A stretch of 34,283 nucleotides of DNA from a bacterium. GTDB taxonomy: Bacteria > Ratteibacteria > UBA8468 > B48-G9 > DSTR01. Position numbers and translations under genes: made by a program. This document shows, piece by piece, positions 7,186 through 16,002 of this stretch. Numbering within the stretch: the stretch's first letter is position 1; every line of letters begins with the position of its first letter. Location: the NCBI GenBank assembly GCA_029551285.1, contig JAKPFT010000047.1, positions 1 through 34,283 on the forward strand, written 5' to 3'. The notes beneath the pieces are model-generated. The model searched no databases and was not told the DNA's origin. It saw nothing but the letters and a program-made list of their open reading frames with translations.

Positions 7186-9087
7186 ATGCTGACACCTGAA
7201 CCGATGGAGCTCGTTACTCTGGTGGTCTTCAAAGAGAAGGCTGAGGCCGTGGCCACCAGGCTGTTAGAGTTAGGTTTGTTTCAACCGGCTGACTGGCAAA
7301 ATTTAGCCGGACCGCTCCAGAATCTTTCACCGGTGCAACTGGAACGAGAAATATCTCAGTGGCAGGCTCTGGAAACTCGCTTCCGGGATCTGGTGCGTCA
7401 GTTAGGTTGCGAAGCGCTTCCTTCCGAAGAAAAAAGGGCCCTTACCGCCGGTGAGGTTGAAGAACAACTCTCCACCATGGAAAAAAGTTTCCAGCCAATC
7501 CAGAACAGAGAAAGGGAATTGACCGAGGAGATAAGAACCAGAGAAGCAATGCTGGCTCAGGTAATTAGAAGTTTGCCAGTGCCACTTCCGCCGGAGAAAA
7601 GGTATTCCTTCCTGGAAGTGCATCTGGGAACAATGCCGGAGAAAAACTTGCCGGTTCTGGAACGAAGTTTAAGTGGTATTCCCCATGTTTTCTTTCCGGT
7701 CAGTCAGGAAAGACAGAGGGGTATTTATTTGCTGGTGGGACTGAAGCGGGACCGGGCTCTCCTGGAAGCCATCCGGAAGGATGTGGGCTGGGAGAAAGTG
7801 GAATTTCCTCCGGAACAAGAAGGTCTTTCCCGGGCCGTGGAAGAAAAATTGAGGCAGGAGTTGAGCCGGCTTAGCCAGCAGCTGGCGGCTTTGAAAGAAC
7901 AGAAAGAGCAATTGCGGGAGAGGCTGAAGGAAAAACTGAGCCGGATAGCTTTTTCCATCGCCCTGAAGAAAGGACTGCTGACAGCCCACCGCTACATGCT
8001 TACCACCGAGAGAACCGGTTTGCTGGCCGGCTGGGTTCCGGCGGACCGGGTGGAGCAGGTTATCCAGGAAGTCAGGTCTCTTTCGCCGGTCTGCCACTGG
8101 GAAAGGACCACTGCTGAAGCCACCGGCCTGCCCAGGGAGCAGATTCCGGTGTTGCTGAAGCAGCCGGCGCTACTGAAACCCTTCCAACTGCTGGTGAAAT
8201 CGTACGGGCTGCCCTGTTACGGCACGGTTGACCCCACACTTTTTGTGGCCATCTCGTTTCTACTGATGTTTGGTGCCATGTTTGGAGATATCGGCCACGG
8301 TCTGGCGCTGGCTCTCACCGGCATGTTTCTTCACCGGAGCCAACGGATAGCCTTGCGCCAGGCGGGAGCACTCCTTCTTTACTGCGGGGCAAGCGCCACG
8401 GTCTTTGGCTTTCTTTACGGGAGTCTGTTCGGGTTTGAATATTTGCCGGCGGTCTGGAACAGACCCATGGAAAACATAACCGGCCTTTTTCAGGTAAGCC
8501 TGGCCTTCGGGGTGGGCCTGATTACCCTGGGGGTATTGCTCAATGTCGTCAATGCTGTCCGGGACCATGATTATCTCCGGGCTATCTTTGACAAGGCCGG
8601 CCTGATCAGTGGTCTGGTCTACTGGATAGGGATTGCGTTGATTCTGAAATGGGTATCCGGTAAAATTCCTGTTTCGCCGGTGGAAGTTTTTCTGCTGGCC
8701 AGCGGTTTTCTCCTTCTCTTTGTAGGGCCCTTTCTGCAGGTGTGGCGGCATCCGGGCCAGCACAGCCTTTTTGAGACTTTTATGGAAAGTTTGATTGGTC
8801 TGGTGGAAGTGGTCATGGGCTATCTGGCCAACACCGTTTCCTTTATCCGGGTGGCGGCTTTCGCACTGGCGCACGCCGGGCTTTTTCTGGCTATTTTCCA
8901 GCTGACCCGTCTGACCGGCGGCCACGGTGTGGTGGCCGGCATCATTCTGGTTGCCGGCAACATCCTCATTGTCCTTCTGGAAGGACTGGTGGTGACCATC
9001 CAGAGTTTGCGGCTGAACTACTACGAATTTTTTTCCCGTTTTTTTGTGCCCGGCACCCAGGAGTACCGTCCTCTGACTTTGCCGTGA
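7186..9087 (+). CDS. ntpI: V/A-type ATPase subunit I (membrane stator, a-like)
   Basis: This 633-residue subunit has a long cytoplasmic half with coiled coils (about 75-130 and 220-265) and a membrane half from about residue 340 with seven or eight helices. It forms the half-channels that pass ions to the c-ring. The segment SFIRVAAFALAHAGLF holds the conserved arginine and LAHA motif that face the rotor. CYGTVDPTLF marks the entry to the membrane domain. A strong ribosome-binding site GGAGGAAGG precedes the ATG. A second divergent copy without other subunits lies at 16003-17937. Confidence 0.93.
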   Translation: MLTPEPMELVTLVVFKEKAEAVATRLLELGLFQPADWQNLAGPLQNLSPVQLEREISQWQALETRFRDLVRQLGCEALPSEEKRALTAGEVEEQLSTMEKSFQPIQNRERELTEEIRTREAMLAQVIRSLPVPLPPEKRYSFLEVHLGTMPEKNLPVLERSLSGIPHVFFPVSQERQRGIYLLVGLKRDRALLEAIRKDVGWEKVEFPPEQEGLSRAVEEKLRQELSRLSQQLAALKEQKEQLRERLKEKLSRIAFSIALKKGLLTAHRYMLTTERTGLLAGWVPADRVEQVIQEVRSLSPVCHWERTTAEATGLPREQIPVLLKQPALLKPFQLLVKSYGLPCYGTVDPTLFVAISFLLMFGAMFGDIGHGLALALTGMFLHRSQRIALRQAGALLLYCGASATVFGFLYGSLFGFEYLPAVWNRPMENITGLFQVSLAFGVGLITLGVLLNVVNAVRDHDYLRAIFDKAGLISGLVYWIGIALILKWVSGKIPVSPVEVFLLASGFLLLFVGPFLQVWRHPGQHSLFETFMESLIGLVEVVMGYLANTVSFIRVAAFALAHAGLFLAIFQLTRLTGGHGVVAGIILVAGNILIVLLEGLVVTIQSLRLNYYEFFSRFFVPGTQEYRPLTLP

Positions 9088-9749
<662 letters not shown>

Positions 9750-9772
9750 GGTCAAGAAAGGTCAGGGCAACG

Positions 9773-10420
9773 ATGAAAAGGAAAGAGTTGATGCCGGAGG
9801 AGAGTGCGGCTAACGCGGAAGTTATCTGCCAGACAATTCTTCAGGAGGCTGAAGAACAGGCCAGGGAGATTCTAAAACGGGCGCACCAGGAGGCAGAAAA
9901 GGTAAGACAGGCCGGTCAGCAGCAGGCAGAAAAGTTGCGTCAGGAATTGCTGGCTGAATACCAGCTGCAGCGCCTCAAACTGAAAGACTTCCTTTTTGCC
10001 AATCTTCAGTTAGAAAAGAGGAAGATTTTGCTGGAAGAGAAAAACGCCTTTTCCGAGGCGGTCTTGAAAGAGGTTACCAGCCTGGCGGAGCAGTTCCGGA
10101 CCAGCCCGGATTATCCTAACTTTCTGGTGCGGTGCCTCGCCGAAGGCGCCAGGGTGCTGGACCAGGACCGGCTGGTCGTCTTTTATTCTCCGGCCGATGA
10201 ACCATTTTTCCAGCCAGCCGCGGTAGAGGAGATGAAAAAACAGTGCGCTCAGGTAAGAAACCGGCCCACAGAAATTATTCTGCGTCCCGGAGACTTTCAG
10301 GAGATCGGCCTGGTCCTTCAGTCCGGGGACGGCCGGATGATTTTTGATAACAGATTTTCTGCCCGCCTTAAGAGAAAAGAGGAGCAAATCAGGAGACAAC
10401 TGCTGAAGGAGAACTTGTAA
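9773..10420 (+). CDS. ntpE: V/A-type ATPase subunit E (peripheral stalk)
   Basis: The 215 residues have an N-terminal coiled coil (about 15-85, with repeated AEEQAREI and QEAEKVRQA patterns) and a globular C-terminal half (about 110-205) that contacts the catalytic head. This is the two-part build of NtpE/AtpE in V/A enzymes. It pairs with the G/H-like coil at the operon start. The stop directly abuts the subunit A start codon. The sequence is divergent in detail, and the assignment leans on architecture and position between F and A. Confidence 0.85.
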   Translation: MKRKELMPEESAANAEVICQTILQEAEEQAREILKRAHQEAEKVRQAGQQQAEKLRQELLAEYQLQRLKLKDFLFANLQLEKRKILLEEKNAFSEAVLKEVTSLAEQFRTSPDYPNFLVRCLAEGARVLDQDRLVVFYSPADEPFFQPAAVEEMKKQCAQVRNRPTEIILRPGDFQEIGLVLQSGDGRMIFDNRFSARLKRKEEQIRRQLLKENL

Positions 10421-12178
10421 ATGGCTGAGGTGGTTGGTCGCGTCTATCGGGTGAGCGGTCCGGTGGTGGAGGTGGAAGAAGCCTGGAGCCTTTCCATGCT
10501 GGAAGTGGTTGAGGTGGGCAATCTTCACCTGGTAGGCGAAGTCGTTCACCTGAAAACAGGACATGCTTTTGTTCAGGTTTACGAAGACACCACTTCTCTT
10601 AAGCCCGGCGACCCTGTTTACTCCAACCACGAGCCCCTCTCGGTGGAACTGGGCCCCGGGCTTTTAGGCAGCATCTTTGATGGCGTCCAGAGGCCATTGC
10701 AACTGATCCGGGAAAAGCAGGGGATGGCCATTGCCCGGGGCATCCACCTGCCACCCCTGGAAAGGACCCGTCGCTGGGAGTTTGCGCCGGTGGCCAGCGC
10801 CGGCCAGCAGGCAGGTCCCGGCGCGATCATTGGCGAGGTTCAGGAAACCGGCCTGGTCAGGCATCTGATTATGGTGCCACCAGGTCTTTCTGGCCGGCTG
10901 GTCTGGGTAGCTCCGCCAGGTGACTACACTGTTGAAGATAAAATTGCCGTCCTTGATACCGGCCAGGGGCAAGTTCCCTTAAGACTTTTCCAGCGCTGGC
11001 CGGTACGTCGCAGCCGGCCTTACCAGCGCAAAATTGAACCTAACGAGCCGCTCCTTACCGGTCAACGGGTCATTGATACCCTCTTCCCTCTGGCTAAAGG
11101 TGGCAGTGTCGCTGTCCCGGGCGGTTTCGGGACCGGAAAGACGGTGGTTCAGCACCAGATGGCCAGGTGGAGTGATGCCGATATTGTCGTTTTTGTTGGT
11201 TGCGGGGAACGGGGAAATGAAATGACGGATGTCCTGTTGAGCTTCCCCAGTCTGGTGGACCCCAGGCAGGGCCGGCCGTTGATGGAACGAACCATCCTGG
11301 TTGCCAATACTTCCAATATGCCGGTGGCGGCCCGGGAGGCAAGTATCTACACCGGGATTACCCTGGCAGAGTATTACCGGGACATGGGCTACCACGTGGC
11401 GCTGATGGCTGATTCCACCAGCCGCTGGGCCGAAGCGCTCCGGGAACTTTCTGGTCGCCTGGAAGAGATGCCGCTGGAGGAAGGTTTTCCCGCCTATTTG
11501 CCCTCAAGACTGGCTGAATTCTATGAGAGAGCCGGCGCTGTCCGGAACCTGAATGGCCGGTCTGGTTCCATTTCTATCATCGCTTCTGTTTCACCGCCAG
11601 GCGGAGATTTTTCCGAGCCGGTGACCGCCCATACCAAACGGTTTATCCGCGCCTTCTGGGCGCTTGACCGGGAACTGGCCAATGCCCGGCACTATCCGGC
11701 TATCTCCTGGACGGAAAGTTACTCGGAATATCTTGAAGATGTCCAGAACTGGTGGCACGAAAAAATCAGCCCGGAATGGCTTTCCCTGCGCTACGCTATC
11801 ATGGAAATCCTGCAGAAGGAGCAAAAGCTGATGCAGGTGGTCAAACTGATAGGACCGGATGTTCTGCCGCCAAGCCAGCGGCTCATCCTGGAAACAGCCG
11901 AACTGTTCAAGAATGCCTTTCTGCAGCAGAACGCCTTTGAGCCGGTGGATGCCTTTACTTCGCCGAAGAAGCAGCTCCTCATGTTGAAGGCCATCATGCG
12001 CTTCCACGAGAAAGCAGAAATGGCGGTGAAGAATGGTCTGGCGGTTTCCCGGATCAGGCAGTTACCGATTTACCAGAAGTTGTTGCGGATGAAAACGAAT
12101 TACCCGGAAGATGCCCTGGACAGACTGGAAGAGTTCCTGAAAGAGTTTGAGACAGCCTTCCAGCAGGAGGAGTTTTAA
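10421..12178 (+). CDS. ntpA: V/A-type ATPase catalytic subunit A
   Basis: This 585-residue catalytic subunit hydrolyses or makes ATP. The P-loop GGFGTGKT is at 234-241 (Lys240, Thr241 for phosphate and magnesium). [10 protein letters not shown], a Walker B region with [15 protein letters not shown], and [13 protein letters not shown] are standard for A subunits. The long non-homologous insert between the N-terminal barrel and the nucleotide domain (about 110-190) separates it from B and from F-type beta. The stop TAA shares its last base with the B start (TAATG). Confidence 0.97.
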   Translation: MAEVVGRVYRVSGPVVEVEEAWSLSMLEVVEVGNLHLVGEVVHLKTGHAFVQVYEDTTSLKPGDPVYSNHEPLSVELGPGLLGSIFDGVQRPLQLIREKQGMAIARGIHLPPLERTRRWEFAPVASAGQQAGPGAIIGEVQETGLVRHLIMVPPGLSGRLVWVAPPGDYTVEDKIAVLDTGQGQVPLRLFQRWPVRRSRPYQRKIEPNEPLLTGQRVIDTLFPLAKGGSVAVPGGFGTGKTVVQHQMARWSDADIVVFVGCGERGNEMTDVLLSFPSLVDPRQGRPLMERTILVANTSNMPVAAREASIYTGITLAEYYRDMGYHVALMADSTSRWAEALRELSGRLEEMPLEEGFPAYLPSRLAEFYERAGAVRNLNGRSGSISIIASVSPPGGDFSEPVTAHTKRFIRAFWALDRELANARHYPAISWTESYSEYLEDVQNWWHEKISPEWLSLRYAIMEILQKEQKLMQVVKLIGPDVLPPSQRLILETAELFKNAFLQQNAFEPVDAFTSPKKQLLMLKAIMRFHEKAEMAVKNGLAVSRIRQLPIYQKLLRMKTNYPEDALDRLEEFLKEFETAFQQEEF

Positions 12179-13566
12179 TGTCTGAGTACGACCTGAGAGA
12201 ATATCAAGGACTGGAAGAAGTTGTTGGTCCCATCTTCATCATCAGGGGTATTCACAGTGTTGGTTATAACCAGCTGGTGGAAATTACTGACAGTGAGGGT
12301 CGTTACCGGATCGGGTTGACCCTGGAGGTTGGCCAGGGATACGCCGTTGTGCAGGTGCTGGGCGGGACTGCTGGTTTATCCCTGGGGAATTGCCGGGTCC
12401 GTTTCCGGGGCCGTCCTCTGACCATTGGGGTCAGCGAGGAAATGTTAGGACGTGTGTTCAACGGCCTGGGCGAGCCTCTGGATAATCTGCCGGCACCTCT
12501 GGCTGAAGAGATGGCTGATGTCAACGGGCTGACCATAAATCCAACCGCCAGGGATTATCCCCGCAATATCATTGAAACCGGGTTGAGTGCGATTGATGTC
12601 ATGAACACCCTGGTGCGGGGGCAGAAACTGCCGATTTTTTCAGGTAGTGGCTTGCCGCATAACACCATTGCGGCTCAGATTGCCAGGCAGGCAAGGGTTA
12701 GAGGCGAGAGTTTCTGCATCGTTTTTGCGGCGATGGGCGTTAAGTATGATACCGCCCGTTTCTTCCTCCGGGGTTTTGAAGAGTCAGGGGTCTTAGAGCG
12801 GGTGGCCGTTTTCCTCAGCCTGGCAGACAGTCCCTCCATTGAAAGGCTGATGACGCCCCGGGTGGCTCTTACCTGTGCTGAATTTTTGGCTTTCCGCAAG
12901 AATATGCATGTGCTGGTCATCATGACGGATATGGCCAATTATTGCGAAGCGTTGCGGGAACTTTCCACCATCCGGGGAGAAATCCCGGCCCGTAAAGGCT
13001 ACCCTGGATATCTCTACAGCGATCTGGCCAGTCTTTATGAACGGGCCGGAATGGTGAAAGACCTGGCCGGTTCCATCACCCAGTTGCCAATTCTGACCAT
13101 GCCCAATGATGATATCACCCATCCCATACCTGACCTGACCGGCTTTATTACTGAAGGCCAGATCGTCTTAGAAAGAGAATTGTCAGTCCGGGGTATCTAT
13201 CCGCCCATTGCCGGGTTGCCCTCTCTTTCCCGTCTGATGAAGGATAATATCGGGAAAGGGCTTACCCGGGAAGACCATCCGGCTCTGGCCGCCCAACTCT
13301 TCTCCTGCTATGCCCACGTCAAGGATATCCGGGCCCTGGCCGCCATCGTGGGCGAGGAAGAACTTGCCCCACTGGACCATCTTTATCTGCAGTTTGGCGA
13401 GTCTTTTGAGCGGGACTTCCTCTGCCAGGGGGTAGACCAGCGCCGCAGCCTGGAGGAAAGTCTGGACCTTGGCTGGGAGATTCTCTCCCTGCTACCCCGG
13501 GAAGAACTGGTCCGTATCAGCGAAGAAATGCTGGGTAAATACTATCGGGGAAAAGATGAACGGTAA
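12178..13566 (+). CDS. ntpB: V/A-type ATPase subunit B (non-catalytic)
   Basis: At 462 residues, the length fits subunit B, which alternates with A in the head hexamer and lacks a true P-loop: the corresponding stretch reads FSGSGLPHN. Other B-type features are [38 protein letters not shown] and [14 protein letters not shown]. It starts inside the A stop and overlaps the D start by 11 bp. Confidence 0.97.
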   Translation: MSEYDLREYQGLEEVVGPIFIIRGIHSVGYNQLVEITDSEGRYRIGLTLEVGQGYAVVQVLGGTAGLSLGNCRVRFRGRPLTIGVSEEMLGRVFNGLGEPLDNLPAPLAEEMADVNGLTINPTARDYPRNIIETGLSAIDVMNTLVRGQKLPIFSGSGLPHNTIAAQIARQARVRGESFCIVFAAMGVKYDTARFFLRGFEESGVLERVAVFLSLADSPSIERLMTPRVALTCAEFLAFRKNMHVLVIMTDMANYCEALRELSTIRGEIPARKGYPGYLYSDLASLYERAGMVKDLAGSITQLPILTMPNDDITHPIPDLTGFITEGQIVLERELSVRGIYPPIAGLPSLSRLMKDNIGKGLTREDHPALAAQLFSCYAHVKDIRALAAIVGEEELAPLDHLYLQFGESFERDFLCQGVDQRRSLEESLDLGWEILSLLPREELVRISEEMLGKYYRGKDER

Positions 13567-14176
13567 GTTAGCAGCGACCAGGACCAATTTTCTAAAGGTA
13601 AAGAAAAATCTGCTGGTGACCCGGGAGGGCCACGAGTTACTGGACGAGAAACGGCGGATTCTTCTCAATGAACTGAGCGGTCTGGCCAGTATTGTGGCCC
13701 GCGCAGAAGAGGCACTGGACCAGGCTCTGGAACAGGCTTACGCGGCCGTTGACCGGGCCACGGTAGCCATGGGCCAGCCGGCACTGGAACAACTGAGTTT
13801 TGCCGTGGACCTGAAAACCGACCTTTCCCTGTCTCAGCGCCGGCTGATGGGAGTTAGTACGCCGGTGGTCCGGATGGAGATGGTGGACCATCCCCCTTAT
13901 TTCAGTCCCCACCAGGTAAGTCTTTATGTGGACGAGGCCATTGTGCGCTTCAAGGAAATACTGAAGATGCTGTCGGCCCTGGCCGAGAAAAAGATTGCGC
14001 TTCTGCGACTGGCGCATGAGGCTTCCCGCACCATCAGGAAGGTCCGGGCCATGGAGAAAATTCAACTGCCGGAACTGGAAAAAACTCTGAAATTTATCGG
14101 CGAGCGGCTGGACGAAGAATCACGGGAGGCCTTTTCCATTCTGAAGTTGCTGAAAGAGCGAGAACGCAGGAGATAA
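13556..14176 (+). CDS. ntpD: V/A-type ATPase subunit D (central shaft)
   Basis: From ATG 13556 the product is 206 residues and begins [19 protein letters not shown], like the family's usual start (a T-rich turn, then a long helix). Two long helices (about 10-75 and 115-200) make the antiparallel shaft that rotates inside the A3B3 head; the middle segment is the small beta-rich foot. The frame is open to an upstream ATG at 13469, but that would add 29 residues overlapping subunit B that do not fit the family. GGGG about 6 bases upstream may serve as a weak ribosome-binding site. Last ATPase gene in the run. Confidence 0.93.
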   Translation: MNGKLAATRTNFLKVKKNLLVTREGHELLDEKRRILLNELSGLASIVARAEEALDQALEQAYAAVDRATVAMGQPALEQLSFAVDLKTDLSLSQRRLMGVSTPVVRMEMVDHPPYFSPHQVSLYVDEAIVRFKEILKMLSALAEKKIALLRLAHEASRTIRKVRAMEKIQLPELEKTLKFIGERLDEESREAFSILKLLKERERRR

Positions 14177-14188
14177 CCGGGAGGTAAG

Positions 14189-14773
14189 GTGCCGATAGAA
14201 AACATTGCCGTCTGTGTGGCCGGCGACCCGGCCGGTTCTCTGCCCACGGCCAAATTTGGCATTTATCTCGCGAAGTGTCTCGGAGCCAGGCTCACCGCCA
14301 TCCATGTGATTGATGAGAAAGCCCTGCAGGAACTGTTGCGCAGCCACATCCTGGTCCGCGTGGAAGCCCTGGAATACGAGAGGGAAATGGAAAGCCAGGC
14401 GAAATCCTTTCTGGAACGTTTCCGTCAGGCAGCGGAAGCCAGGGGTGTCATTTTCCAGGCAGTACTGCGCCGGGGCATCCCGCATCAGGAAGTGACCAAA
14501 GCCATCAAGGAATTCGGGGCTCAGTTGCTGGTGATGGGAGAACTGAAAGAGGCGCTATCCCTGAAAGAAAGATTTTTTGATGAGGGCAGTCTGATTTTCT
14601 ACCGGTGTCCCTGTCCGGTGGTTGTGGTCAAAGACCCGGCCAGTGTGGAAAGTCTTTATCGGCAACTTTCAGTGGGCGCACGTGGATTCGAACCACGAAC
14701 CCCTGCGTTATCAGCACAGTGCTCTGCCCTTGAGCTATGCGCCCGCAGTTCATTGTTTTTAAATAATTCTTAA
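14189..14773 (+). CDS. Universal-stress-protein-like, with a tail running antisense over tRNA-Ile
   Basis: The start is GTG 14189 with GGGAGGT just upstream. Residues 1-155 follow the UspA-type fold: a first strand IAVCVAGDP, a long helix, an ALVMG-like strand (QLLVMGEL), and CPCPVVVVK as the last strand. The usual nucleotide-binding G-2x-G-9x-G(S/T) signature is replaced by a shortened MGELKEALSLKERF stretch, so ATP binding is doubtful. After residue about 161 the reading frame continues for roughly 34 codons through the complement of tRNA-Ile and ends at 14773. It follows the ATPase operon by 12 bp and is likely co-transcribed. Its role there is unknown. Confidence 0.75.
   Translation: MPIENIAVCVAGDPAGSLPTAKFGIYLAKCLGARLTAIHVIDEKALQELLRSHILVRVEALEYEREMESQAKSFLERFRQAAEARGVIFQAVLRRGIPHQEVTKAIKEFGAQLLVMGELKEALSLKERFFDEGSLIFYRCPCPVVVVKDPASVESLYRQLSVGARGFEPRTPALSAQCSALELCARSSLFLNNS
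14673..14744 (-). tRNA. tRNA-Ile (anticodon GAT)
   Basis: On the minus strand a 72-base cloverleaf has acceptor GGGCGCA/TGCGCCC, D stem GCTC/GAGC, anticodon stem CTGTG/CGCAG with loop CTGATAA (anticodon GAT), T stem CGTGG/CCACG with loop TTCGAAT, and discriminator A. No CCA is encoded. It lies entirely inside the 3' end of the stress-protein-like gene on the other strand. It stands alone, not in an rRNA spacer. Confidence 0.95.
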
Positions 14774-14793
14774 AGTGTCTCGGGGACACCTGC

Positions 14794-14838
14794 GGCCGGG
14801 CGTCCACACCATATCTGTCCGGCCAGCTTAAAGGTGTG
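14794..14838 (-). other. Possible H-type pseudoknot in the tRNA-Ile leader
   Basis: Two perfect 6-bp complementary pairs interlock: GGTGTG at 14833-14838 with CACACC at 14805-14810, and CCGGCC at 14819-14824 with GGCCGG at 14794-14799. The crossing order is that of an H-type pseudoknot and would form in RNA of either strand. It lies between the likely tRNA-Ile promoter and the tRNA. I recognise no known RNA family, and chance pairing of GC-rich words is possible. Confidence 0.3.
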
Positions 14839-14876
14839 CCGTTCCTCTAATTTTCACCTAAATGTTCACCGGGATT

Positions 14877-14904
14877 ATTATAACAGAATTTAAGAAGCAG
14901 GCAA
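14877..14904 (-). promoter_or_regulatory. Promoter reading toward tRNA-Ile
   Basis: Minus strand: TTGCCT (14904-14899), 16 bases, perfect TATAAT (14882-14877). It would start RNA near 14870, giving a leader of about 125 bases before the mature tRNA-Ile. A second TATAAT on the same strand (14985-14980) has a poorer -35 (TTAGCC, 17 bases upstream). Confidence 0.5.
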
Positions 14905-15035
14905 TTTTCTATAAGTCTCCAAATGTTTCTTTACTCTGGCCTGACTATCCCTTTTAACCGTTTTCAGTTGCTTACACTGATTATAACATAGTTTTGCTCG
15001 GCGGCTAAATCTGACCTGATAACTCAAAAGCCATC

Positions 15036-15165
15036 GCCTGCCAGGAAAAAAGTAACCTTTCAGGAAGACCTGAAGATTTCTCGGGAGGCTCAGGCAGGCG
15101 CGATTGTTGCTGTTAGATTGGCGCTAACGATTTAACAGGTCTCTCTACCGGAAGGCTGAGTGGCC
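15036..15165. other. Hairpin-rich non-coding stretch, nothing recognised
   Basis: Bases 14774-15193 hold no gene I can support apart from the promoter and pseudoknot listed. Within 15036-15165 several dyads stand close together: GCCTGCC (15036-15042) with GGCAGGC (15093-15099), enclosing TTCAGG-AAGA-CCTGAA (15059-15074); then GTTAG/CTAAC around 15112-15128 and CCGG/CCGG around 15149-15165. Poly-A and AT-rich flanks surround them. The signatures of RNase P RNA, tmRNA and SRP RNA were sought and not seen. Confidence 0.3.
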
Positions 15166-15193
15166 GGAGAAACGGGGTTAAGGTTTTCAATAA

Positions 15194-15307
15194 TTACTTC
15201 CGGCTTCTCCTTAAGATTATAAGATGTTTACTGGCGCAAAGTATCTCAATCCCGTGGATTTCACCATCCGGGCCATAGTCAATGGCGAGAAGGCAAGTTT
15301 TTCCCGC
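15194..15307 (-). pseudogene. Remnant of a DUF2283-type small protein
   Basis: On the minus strand an open stretch of about 38 codons ends at 15194 and contains IDYGPDGEIHGIEILCASKH. This matches the conserved C-terminal half of DUF2283 proteins (a DYDEDG turn then GIEIL.ASK). The N-terminal half, which should carry the ALYI strand, is absent; upstream the frame runs only into the 3' end of the MscS-type gene, in another frame. It is therefore a decayed or truncated copy. DUF2283 genes often occur with toxin-antitoxin-like loci; no partner is seen here. Confidence 0.5.
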
Positions 15308-15311
15308 CGGC

Positions 15312-15977
15312 TTAACTCTTCTTCTGGGTCCAGTCTTCCAGGAATTTTCTGACGAGGTCCTTGGCGCCCAGGGCAAAAGCTAACGAGGCGCCAAAGCAGA
15401 AAGAGGCCAGCACCACAATGAAGACATTGCCGATGAATTCCGCGGCAATGCCGATTTCCTGAAGTGCCACCACAACACCAAAAATGGTGATGACGGCCCG
15501 GGTCAGTCTTCCTAAGAAAATGGCTTTTTCCAGACCGGCATTGGCCGCCGAGGTCCGGACAATTTCTCCTAAAAGGTTGCCCAGGAACATCCCGAAGATG
15601 AAGATGAGCAACCCGAGGACAAATTTCGGGATAAACCCCAGCAGGGAATCTATGACTGTTGCGGGGATTTCAATGCCGGCAAAATTGATGGCGATAAACG
15701 CCACTACCAGCATCAGCAGCCAGTAAACTCCGGTGGCCAGCAGTTCTGAGGCAGAACTTCTGACACTGCCTTTATCCAGAACAGTCTTCAGGCCTGAGTC
15801 CTCTACCAGGTTGTCAATCTTTAGCAGCCGGAAAAGACGGATGAGCAACATCCGCAGCAGACGGGCAATCACCCAGCCAATAAGAAAAATAAACAGGGCT
15901 CCCACTATCCGGGATAGCCCGGTCCAGAATCTTTCCATCAAGTTCTGTAACGGCTCCAGAATCCTGTCTCTCACCAT
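15312..15977 (-). CDS. MscS-related conserved TM-helix membrane protein (CmpX-like)
   Basis: The 221 residues contain two copies of the conserved TM-helix repeat (around 20-50 and 110-140), each with a Gly-rich helix followed by a charged segment as in IGWVIARLLRMLLIR, and about four membrane helices overall, ending with the MscS-like porin helix region GASLAFALGAKDLV. The beta domain of true MscS channels is missing, so it matches the CmpX-type family found in many bacteria, thought to sense or respond to membrane tension. AAGGAGG lies 5 bases before the ATG. The next upstream gene in the same direction is the orphan subunit I (25 bp away), so it may be the last gene of that operon. Confidence 0.8.
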   Translation of the reverse strand: MVRDRILEPLQNLMERFWTGLSRIVGALFIFLIGWVIARLLRMLLIRLFRLLKIDNLVEDSGLKTVLDKGSVRSSASELLATGVYWLLMLVVAFIAINFAGIEIPATVIDSLLGFIPKFVLGLLIFIFGMFLGNLLGEIVRTSAANAGLEKAIFLGRLTRAVITIFGVVVALQEIGIAAEFIGNVFIVVLASFCFGASLAFALGAKDLVRKFLEDWTQKKS

Positions 15978-16002
15978 AAAGACCTCCTTTCCCTGATAGC
16001 GA

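Noticed and set aside
8260..8925. 221-codon minus-strand open frame
   Set aside because: It is the shadow of the membrane half of subunit I, rich in Gln/Pro/His as expected from antisense of hydrophobic codons.
13469..13555. Extended N-terminus of subunit D from ATG 13469
   Set aside because: The 29 extra residues overlap subunit B and do not match the family; ATG 13556 gives the normal start.
14794..14870. Riboswitch in front of tRNA-Ile
   Set aside because: The downstream product is a tRNA, not a protein gene, and no known aptamer core is visible; kept only as a possible pseudoknot.
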